DNA from: Deltaproteobacteria bacterium UBA3076 | GTDB taxonomy: Bacteria; Desulfobacterota; Dissulfuribacteria; Dissulfuribacterales; UBA3076 | Direction: 5' to 3' | Length of the DNA: 10,957 nucleotides | Assembly (NCBI GenBank): GCA_002367355.1 | Contig: DFBQ01000234.1 | Location: forward strand, 3,075 to 14,031 | Shown here: positions 6,000 to 10,957 of the stretch, piece after piece | Position numbering within the stretch: the stretch's first letter is position 1 | How the letters are laid out: every line of letters begins with the position of its first letter | Made by a program: the position numbers and the translations under genes | The notes under the pieces: model-generated | Told to the model about the DNA's origin: nothing | The model's database searches: none | The model's input: only the letters and a program-made list of their open reading frames with translations

Positions 6000-6026
6000 C
6001 ATCCACAAGCTATATCCGGAAGGATG

Positions 6027-6064
6027 AAAGCAGCTGTGTCAAATAATGATGCAGCTGCTTTTTT
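6027..6064 (+). terminator. Rho-independent terminator of the helix-turn-helix gene
   Basis: AAAGCAGCTG (6027-6036) pairs perfectly with CAGCTGCTTT (6052-6061) around a 15-base loop, and six T residues follow at 6059-6064. It sits 28 bases after the stop codon and isolates the small gene from gatB. Confidence 0.9.
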
Positions 6065-6177
6065 AATCCACAGATTACGGTAGATTTCACAGATTTTCGC
6101 GTGTTGCACAATCTGACGTGTAACCGGACAGATCGCAATTTTTCAAGAGGCTGTGTTTTGTGTAATATCTGCGGATT
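6065..6177. repeat. Imperfect inverted repeat spacer (CACAGATTAC type)
   Basis: AATCCACAGATTAC at 6065-6078 is mirrored by GTAATATCTGCGGATT at 6162-6177, one mismatch and a 2-base indel apart. A second CACAGATT copy lies at 6089-6096, and related short fragments (CAATCTG, ACAGATCG) lie between. No open frame of note crosses it. It looks like a degenerate intergenic repeat element of unknown function. Confidence 0.45.
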
Positions 6178-6210
6178 GTGTTCTGTTGATTGAGATGGCA
6201 TGGCGTGTTA

Positions 6211-6242
6211 GGCTAATGAGGCTTCGATGTGAAGATGTAGCC
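6211..6242 (+). promoter_or_regulatory. Hairpin in the gatB 5' leader
   Basis: GGCTA (6211-6215) can pair with TAGCC (6238-6242) and, nested inside, CTTC (6222-6225) with GAAG (6231-6234) around a 5-base loop. It ends 6 bases before the AAGGAG ribosome binding site (6249-6254) of gatB. The stems are short, so a regulatory role is only possible. Confidence 0.25.
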
Positions 6243-6262
6243 GTTGTGAAGGAGTCTGGTTT

Positions 6263-7693
6263 ATGGAATATGAGGCGGTAATAGGTCTTGAGGTTCACGT
6301 CCAGTTGCAGACTGAAACGAAGATTTTTTGCTCCTGTTCAACTACATTTGGTGCGCCACCCAATACGCATTCATGTCCGGTATGTGTGGGAATGCCGGGA
6401 GTTCTGCCTGTGCTTAACAGAAAAGTTGTGGAATTTGCCATGAAAATGGCACTGGCCACACATTGCGAAATTGTCCCTTTCAGCGTTTTTGCCAGAAAGC
6501 ACTATTTTTATCCTGATCTTCCAAAGGGCTATCAGATTTCTCAATATGATCTTCCCCTGGCTGAACGCGGTTGGGTTGAAATCGCTATAAACGGACAGGC
6601 CAAGAGAATCGGTATTACCCGCATCCATTTGGAAGAGGATGCGGGCAAATTGATACATGATGAAAACAGGCCGGTTAGCTATGTGGATTTTAATCGGACA
6701 GGTGTGCCTTTGATTGAGATTGTGAGCGAGCCTGATATTCGAAGTCCTGAAGAGGCTGCTTCATATCTTAAGAAAGTTAGACAGCAGGTCCGTTACTTGG
6801 AGATCAGCGACGGCAATATGGAAGAGGGTAGTCTGCGCTGTGATGCCAATATCTCCTTGAGACCCAGAGGCCGGAAAGATTTTGGCGTCAGGGCGGAACT
6901 CAAGAATATGAATTCTTTCCGTAACGTGCAGAAGGCATTGGAGTTTGAGATAAGGCGTCAGACAGCTCTTTTACTTGATGGTCATGAGATAGTGCAGGAG
7001 ACCCGTCTTTGGGATGTGGCCAAGGGTGTAACAGTCACAATGAGGGGTAAAGAAGAGGCCCATGATTATCGATATTTTCCTGATCCGGATTTGGTTCCGG
7101 TCGAGATTGATAATGCCTGGTTGGACAGTGTAAAGGTGGAACTGCCTGAACTGCCTGATGCAAAGTGCGCTCGCTTTGAGGAACAATACGGTCTTTCAGG
7201 CTATGACGCAGGAGTCCTTACAGCCTCAAAGTCCTTGGCTGATTACTTTGAGGAATGCGTAGCCCTGTTTCCCAGCCCAAAGATTGTCAGCAACTGGGTA
7301 ATGGTAGAACTGTTCCGTATTCTAAAACAGGAGAATCTGGAAATTGACGCCTGCCCAATACCTCCTGCCGGACTGGCGGAATTGCTCAAGCTGATAGACA
7401 ATGGCACTATTAGCGGCAAGATGGCAAAAGATATCCTTGAACAGGCATATGATTCAAAAAAGAGTCCTAAAGAAATTGTAGAAGAACAAGGGGTTGCCCA
7501 GGTGAGTGACGAATCCACTCTCAGCGCTGTGGTCGAACAGGTAGTGGAGGCCCATCCAAAAGAGGTGGAAAAGTGCAAGGCTGGAAAGACCAAGATCCTG
7601 GGTTTCTTAGTTGGACAGGTTATGAAGGAGACAAAGGGACAGGCCAATCCCCAAAAGGTAAATGAGCTGCTGCGAAAGGCCCTGGGCCCATGA
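6263..7693 (+). CDS. gatB: Asp-tRNA(Asn)/Glu-tRNA(Gln) amidotransferase subunit B
   Basis: A full-length GatB of 476 residues. It opens with [13 protein letters not shown], the family start. Cys23, Cys25, Cys38 and Cys41 form the zinc-type cysteine set seen in many GatB proteins. The PROSITE-type signature [18 protein letters not shown] lies at 141-158. Further conserved blocks are [10 protein letters not shown] (189-198), ELKNMNSF (212-219) and [11 protein letters not shown] (267-277). The C-terminal tRNA-binding GatB/YqeY domain runs from about 330, with [14 protein letters not shown] at 451-464. In the GatCAB complex GatB activates mischarged Glu-tRNA(Gln) or Asp-tRNA(Asn) and GatA supplies ammonia; gatA and gatC are not in this window. 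AAGGAG at 6249-6254 precedes the ATG by 8 bases. The stop overlaps the start of mtnA by four bases (ATGA), so the two are translationally coupled. Confidence 0.97.
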   Translation: MEYEAVIGLEVHVQLQTETKIFCSCSTTFGAPPNTHSCPVCVGMPGVLPVLNRKVVEFAMKMALATHCEIVPFSVFARKHYFYPDLPKGYQISQYDLPLAERGWVEIAINGQAKRIGITRIHLEEDAGKLIHDENRPVSYVDFNRTGVPLIEIVSEPDIRSPEEAASYLKKVRQQVRYLEISDGNMEEGSLRCDANISLRPRGRKDFGVRAELKNMNSFRNVQKALEFEIRRQTALLLDGHEIVQETRLWDVAKGVTVTMRGKEEAHDYRYFPDPDLVPVEIDNAWLDSVKVELPELPDAKCARFEEQYGLSGYDAGVLTASKSLADYFEECVALFPSPKIVSNWVMVELFRILKQENLEIDACPIPPAGLAELLKLIDNGTISGKMAKDILEQAYDSKKSPKEIVEEQGVAQVSDESTLSAVVEQVVEAHPKEVEKCKAGKTKILGFLVGQVMKETKGQANPQKVNELLRKALGP

Positions 7694-8790
7694 AAGACAT
7701 TGCTGCCGGAAACAACGATTTGCCATTGAGTCTGCTTCATAGCGAAGGTAAAACGTCTGTAGTACCGCTCCGTTGGGAAAAGCAAATTCTTTATTTGTTG
7801 GACCAGAGGTTATTACCTCATGAGGAGACCTGGCTTGCGTATAGATCAGCAAGAGATGTTGCTCAGGCTATAAGGGATATGGTGGTGAGGGGAGCGCCTG
7901 CCATGGGGATCACTGCCGCTTTTGGCATGGTTTTGGCCGCTTATGGACTCAAGGATAAAGACAGGGATCTCTTTGTGGAGAAATGGCTGGAGGAAGCGGC
8001 TTTCATGCTCCAGGCCCGGCCCACGGCAGTAAACTTGAAGTGGGCGGTAGAGAGGCTAAAAAAGCTTGCGCGCAGGCATTATGAGCTGAGCCCAGGCGAT
8101 CTCACAGCCATTTTAGAAAAGGAGGCCATTTCTATTTGGACAGAAGACGTAAGGGCCAACCTGGCCATAGGATTTCATGGTCAGGCCCTTTTACCGGAAA
8201 CGGGCGGCGTGCTCACTCACTGTAATGCAGGCGGCCTTGCTACCGGTGGATATGGAACGGCCCTTGGAGTTATCAGGGCTGCCCTTTCTATGGGCAAGGA
8301 GATCAATGTCATTGCCGACGAGACCCGCCCTTGGCTCCAGGGTGCCAGGCTTACCGCATGGGAGCTTATCAAGGACGGGATAGCAGTTACTCTGGTTGTG
8401 GATGGAGCTGCAGGTTTTTTGATGCAAAAAGGGCAAATCAAGGCTGTGGTGGTTGGGGCCGATCGCATTGCAGCCAATGGTGATGTTGCCAACAAGATCG
8501 GGACTTACACTGTAGCTGAGCTTGCCAGAGCTAATAATATCCCTTTTTATGTGGCTGCCCCTGTTTCAACTATTGACCCTGCCACCCCGTCCGGAGATCA
8601 GATCCCTCTGGAAGAACGTGGGTCCCTGGAAATTACCACTTTTGCCGGAAAGGAGATCGCCGCCCCGGGTGTGAGAGTTCAAAATCCAGTCTTTGATATT
8701 ACTCCTCACCATCTTATAACCGCCATAATCACCGAGCTGGGTGTGCTTACCCCGCCATATGGTCCTGCTATTTATGCCTGCTTCTCTTAA
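7690..8790 (+). CDS. mtnA: S-methyl-5-thioribose-1-phosphate isomerase
   Basis: A 366-residue protein of the MtnA branch of the eIF2B-related family. RGAP at 67-70 belongs to the phosphate-sugar binding loop. [18 protein letters not shown] (176-193) contains the catalytic Cys178. DETRP is at 210-214, and [19 protein letters not shown] (255-273) contains the catalytic Asp258. The enzyme converts the aldose methylthioribose 1-phosphate to methylthioribulose 1-phosphate in methionine salvage. Homologues in anaerobes can act on 5-deoxyribose 1-phosphate from 5'-deoxyadenosine instead. No other salvage gene is visible here, so the pathway branch is open. The ATG overlaps the gatB stop by four bases, without a separate strong ribosome binding site. 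The last 17 bases overlap the next gene. The C-terminus ([10 protein letters not shown]) is ordinary in length but not in sequence; this is where the overlap lies. Confidence 0.93.
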   Translation: MKDIAAGNNDLPLSLLHSEGKTSVVPLRWEKQILYLLDQRLLPHEETWLAYRSARDVAQAIRDMVVRGAPAMGITAAFGMVLAAYGLKDKDRDLFVEKWLEEAAFMLQARPTAVNLKWAVERLKKLARRHYELSPGDLTAILEKEAISIWTEDVRANLAIGFHGQALLPETGGVLTHCNAGGLATGGYGTALGVIRAALSMGKEINVIADETRPWLQGARLTAWELIKDGIAVTLVVDGAAGFLMQKGQIKAVVVGADRIAANGDVANKIGTYTVAELARANNIPFYVAAPVSTIDPATPSGDQIPLEERGSLEITTFAGKEIAAPGVRVQNPVFDITPHHLITAIITELGVLTPPYGPAIYACFS

Positions 8791-9655
8791 GCATCTCGTT
8801 CAGTTGGTTGCAAATGTTTTTGATTCCTTTACTGCTGCCCTGTTTATCCATAGTCATCAGGGGGATGATCTCCACCTGGTGGCATGGGAGAGCCTCAGCC
8901 CTTATATAGTGCCTGAATGCAATATAGGGGTTGGTCAAGGGCTGATAGGCTGGGTTGCACGGGAGGGGAAGAGGCTGCACGTAACCAATTTCGATAGAGA
9001 TACCAGGACTCTTGGTATTTACAGCAGAGACGTTGGTATAAAGGCATTTCTCGCAGCTCCCTTACTCCGCGGTGCAGGGGTCTTGATGGTTGACAGCAAG
9101 AATCGTTATTCCTTTCCTGAAAAGAAACAGCGCATTTTAGAAGATTGTGCAATAATAGCTTCTGATTTGTGGTTTTCCTGGAAAAGCCACCGTGAACTCC
9201 GGTTCTACCGTCGTTGGAACAAATGGTACCATGGCCTTTCAGGAAAAACCGAGCACCTGTTGGCAAGCCTGAAAGAATTGTTAGGACTTAAGAGCGGTCT
9301 TGTGGCCTTTCATGAAAGGGACAAGGATGTTTTTATGATAAAGGCTACCACTGGACTACCTCAAGAGATTAACCTGAAAGGTCAGTGTTTTAATGTGGAA
9401 AAAGGCCTTGTCGGTTGGCTTTTGAGATACAGAAAGCACTTGATGCTTAGTCGCTATGGAGCGGATAAGCACAAGTCTTATTTTTTATGGCCTGGTGAGC
9501 CCTTTGACAGAGGTCCGGTGCTGATAGGGCTCTTTCAGCCAATTGAAGCAGGCACATTGGTGTGGTTACTTACCGGAGATACAGACTTGTCAGGGTGGCC
9601 GGGAGGTCTTGCCGAGCTCCTGGTTTTTTCTCTTGATCGAGTCATTAATACCTAA
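8774..9655 (+). CDS. Tandem GAF-domain protein
   Basis: A 293-residue cytoplasmic protein. The first GAF domain covers about residues 4-135, with the core signature IGVGQGLIGWVAREGKRLHV at 51-70 and LAAPLLRGAGVLMVDS at 93-108. A linker rich in Trp and Arg (about 136-155) follows. The second half is a more diverged GAF-like unit, with NVEKGLVGWLLRYRKHLML at 207-225 repeating the same core pattern. There is no output domain (no kinase, GGDEF, HD-GYP or DNA-binding module), so it would act by binding a ligand or partner. The ATG at 8774 overlaps mtnA by 17 bases; ATG 8759 and GTG 8741 are also in frame, and none has a Shine-Dalgarno sequence. It ends 163 bases before mreB, in the same direction. 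A link to cell-shape control is suggested only by that adjacency. The GAF call is good for the first domain, moderate for the second. Confidence 0.8.
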   Translation: MPASLKHLVQLVANVFDSFTAALFIHSHQGDDLHLVAWESLSPYIVPECNIGVGQGLIGWVAREGKRLHVTNFDRDTRTLGIYSRDVGIKAFLAAPLLRGAGVLMVDSKNRYSFPEKKQRILEDCAIIASDLWFSWKSHRELRFYRRWNKWYHGLSGKTEHLLASLKELLGLKSGLVAFHERDKDVFMIKATTGLPQEINLKGQCFNVEKGLVGWLLRYRKHLMLSRYGADKHKSYFLWPGEPFDRGPVLIGLFQPIEAGTLVWLLTGDTDLSGWPGGLAELLVFSLDRVINT

Positions 9656-9659
9656 AATA

Positions 9660-9803
9660 AGCAATTAGCTATTAGCAGTTAGCTATTAGCTTAATGATTA
9701 CAGGATGTTTTGCTATTATAAACTTTCACCCGTTGGGTGTTTCTAAGTAACGTAATGCTTTGATTTTTCAAAGCTAAACGCTAATGGCTAACAGCTAATC
9801 GCT
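9660..9803. repeat. Long imperfect inverted repeat between the GAF gene and mreB
   Basis: Two 33-base arms, 9660-9692 and 9771-9803, are imperfect reverse complements (roughly six mismatches by eye) and each is built of reiterated TTAGC units (for example TTAGCTATTAGC). The 78-base centre contains a small CACCC/GGGTG hairpin (9727-9739). The element stops 5 bases before the AGGAG of mreB. No target-site duplication is evident. It resembles a small non-autonomous palindromic element, or a structured leader of the mreB transcript. Confidence 0.7.
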
Positions 9804-9818
9804 CAAGTAGGAGATGCC

Positions 9819-10847
9819 GTGGCGCTTAAGAAGCTTAAAAATATAATAAAACAGGACCTGGCTATGGATTTGGGCACTGCCAATACCCTTATTTATGCTC
9901 AGAGAGAGGGTGTGGTCCTGAATGAACCTACTGTAATTGCATGCTCAAGTGACGGATGGGTAATTGAGGTGGGGCTTGCTGCAAAAAAGTATCTGGGCCG
10001 GACTCCTGAGAGTATTGCGGCTATACGTCCTATGAAGGACGGAATCATAGAGGATTTTGATGCAGTAAGTCAGTTAATCAAGGTTTTCTTGAACCGTGCA
10101 AAAGAGCGAAAGGGGATCTTCTCACCAAGGGTGGTAATTTGTGTCCCTTCTAATATCACTCAGGTGGAAAAACGGGCTGTACTTGAGGCAGCTCACGAGG
10201 CCGGGGCCATGAAGATATTTCTATTGGAAGAAACCATGGCTGCTGCCATAGGCGCGGGTCTCCCTGTTCATGGAGAGGAGCCGCAGATGATACTGGATAT
10301 AGGTGGTGGCACAACTGAGGTGGCGGTAATAGCTAAGTGGTCGTATTTACACTGCGAGACTTTACGGATGGCAGGGGATGAATTTGATGATGCCATCGTC
10401 CGTTGGTTGACCGAAGAACATGGTGTAGTGGTGGGTCCGACCACTGCAGAAACAATTAAATGGGAGATAGGAACGGTTTGGGATGATGAAAAAGGCCTGG
10501 ATCAAGAATACAACGTAGGGGGAAAGCATTGTTTGCGAGGGGTGCCGGTAACGTCCGTAATTACCCCCCGGGGACTGATGCCTGTTCTGGAGAAACCGCT
10601 GGATGCTATTTCCAAGATGGTGGAGGATGTGTTTAGGCCTTTGTCTCCAGACGCCAGGGCCTCGATAGAAGCCAACGGTATAACATTGACAGGGGGTGGG
10701 GCTTTGCTGAGAGGCATTACTCAGTTCTTGGGGTTGAGGACCGGCCTTACGTTTAACCTTGCAAGTGATCCGCTGACAACCGTGGTACAGGGTGCCGGGC
10801 GGACAATCGAGGCCTTTAAGGATTACGAGAGGGTGTTTATTAATTAA
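9819..10847 (+). CDS. mreB: MreB, actin-like rod-shape determining protein
   Basis: A full-length 342-residue actin-family ATPase. Phosphate-1 is DLGTANT at 17-23, phosphate-2 is LDIGGGTTEVAVIA at 159-172, and the adenosine motif is LTGGGALLRG at 290-299. GRTPESIAAIRPMKDGIIEDF (60-80) is diagnostic of MreB. The lysine-rich amphipathic N-terminus (ALKKLKNIIKQ) resembles the membrane-binding helix of MreB from gram-negative bacteria. It forms membrane-attached filaments that guide the elongasome. The start is GTG 9819, with AGGAG at 9809-9813 and a 5-base spacing; the ATG at 9814 is out of frame. mreC does not begin in the 110 bases that remain, and a palindromic spacer follows at once, so this copy may not lie in a tight mreBCD operon. 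It could also be a second mreB paralogue. Confidence 0.95.
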   Translation: MALKKLKNIIKQDLAMDLGTANTLIYAQREGVVLNEPTVIACSSDGWVIEVGLAAKKYLGRTPESIAAIRPMKDGIIEDFDAVSQLIKVFLNRAKERKGIFSPRVVICVPSNITQVEKRAVLEAAHEAGAMKIFLLEETMAAAIGAGLPVHGEEPQMILDIGGGTTEVAVIAKWSYLHCETLRMAGDEFDDAIVRWLTEEHGVVVGPTTAETIKWEIGTVWDDEKGLDQEYNVGGKHCLRGVPVTSVITPRGLMPVLEKPLDAISKMVEDVFRPLSPDARASIEANGITLTGGGALLRGITQFLGLRTGLTFNLASDPLTTVVQGAGRTIEAFKDYERVFIN

Positions 10848-10869
10848 AGTCCGTTGATTCAGGAATTGC

Positions 10870-10924
10870 GAATTTAGGGATTGAGGAATTGAAGGTTGTT
10901 CTATTGATTTTAATCCCTAAATTC
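10870..10924. repeat. Inverted repeat downstream of mreB, possible terminator
   Basis: GAATTTAGGGATT (10870-10882) is an exact reverse complement of AATCCCTAAATTC (10912-10924). With one indel the pairing extends outwards through AATTG/CAATT. ATTGAGGAATT (10880-10890) can instead pair with AATTCCTCAAT (10920-10930), so two exclusive folds exist. No T-run follows directly. The motif is A+T-rich and reiterated. It starts 22 bases after the mreB stop and could act as a weak terminator or mRNA stabiliser. Confidence 0.6.
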
Positions 10925-10957
10925 CTCAATTTATACGGCATCCTTCATATCAAGCCA

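Noticed and set aside
8741..8773. GTG 8741 as the start of the GAF protein.
   Set aside because: It would overlap mtnA by 50 bases without a ribosome binding site, and the added residues lie outside the GAF fold; ATG 8774 or 8759 is simpler.

Overview
The window looks like a chromosomal housekeeping segment of an anaerobic bacterium, most likely a sulfate-reducing or syntrophic member of the Desulfobacterota (Deltaproteobacteria). This rests on gene content: a CooC-type CO dehydrogenase maturation ATPase, an NfnAB-type NADH/ferredoxin:NADP oxidoreductase, GatB of the indirect Asn/Gln-tRNA route, MtnA, and an MreB preceded by a GAF protein. Several A+T-rich palindromic spacers fit the same picture. 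No phage, plasmid, transposase, tRNA, rRNA or CRISPR signal is visible.

Layout. Positions 51-1227 hold a minus-strand pair, a membrane-anchored helix-hairpin-helix (ComEA-like) protein followed by cooC. A divergent intergenic region separates it from a plus-strand run: an enolase-superfamily enzyme (1361-2545), nfnA (2569-3393), nfnB (3459-4871), a small Cys/His-rich protein overlapping the nfnB end (4859-5068), and a decayed surE (5072-5397). An A+T-rich stretch of about 320 bases follows, with several small inverted repeats and a perfect palindrome close to the next start codon. That gene encodes a 92-residue helix-turn-helix protein with a lysine-rich tail (5721-5999) and ends at a clear intrinsic terminator. 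After a repeat-rich spacer come gatB (6263-7693), mtnA (7690-8790) and a tandem-GAF protein (8774-9655), all overlapping. A palindromic spacer then leads to mreB (9819-10847), and a last palindromic spacer closes the window.

How the genes work together. NfnA and NfnB should form one electron-bifurcating flavoprotein balancing NADH, NADPH and ferredoxin. CooC would serve a Ni-containing CO dehydrogenase encoded elsewhere. GatB needs GatA and GatC from outside the window. MtnA belongs to methionine salvage or a 5'-deoxyadenosine disposal route. The overlaps make gatB-mtnA-GAF a probable operon.

The points most worth a second look are: a perfect 15-bp inverted repeat inside cooC; a surE pseudogene with a frameshift, a lost metal ligand and a missing C-terminal half; the TGTAAA-N6-TTTACA operator-like palindrome before the small DNA-binding protein; the unrecognised Cys/His-rich small protein; an Arg where the enolase-superfamily enzyme should carry a catalytic Lys; and three intergenic inverted-repeat structures of different sequence families. 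I found no complete novel system. The 4859-6064 interval is the least explained part.
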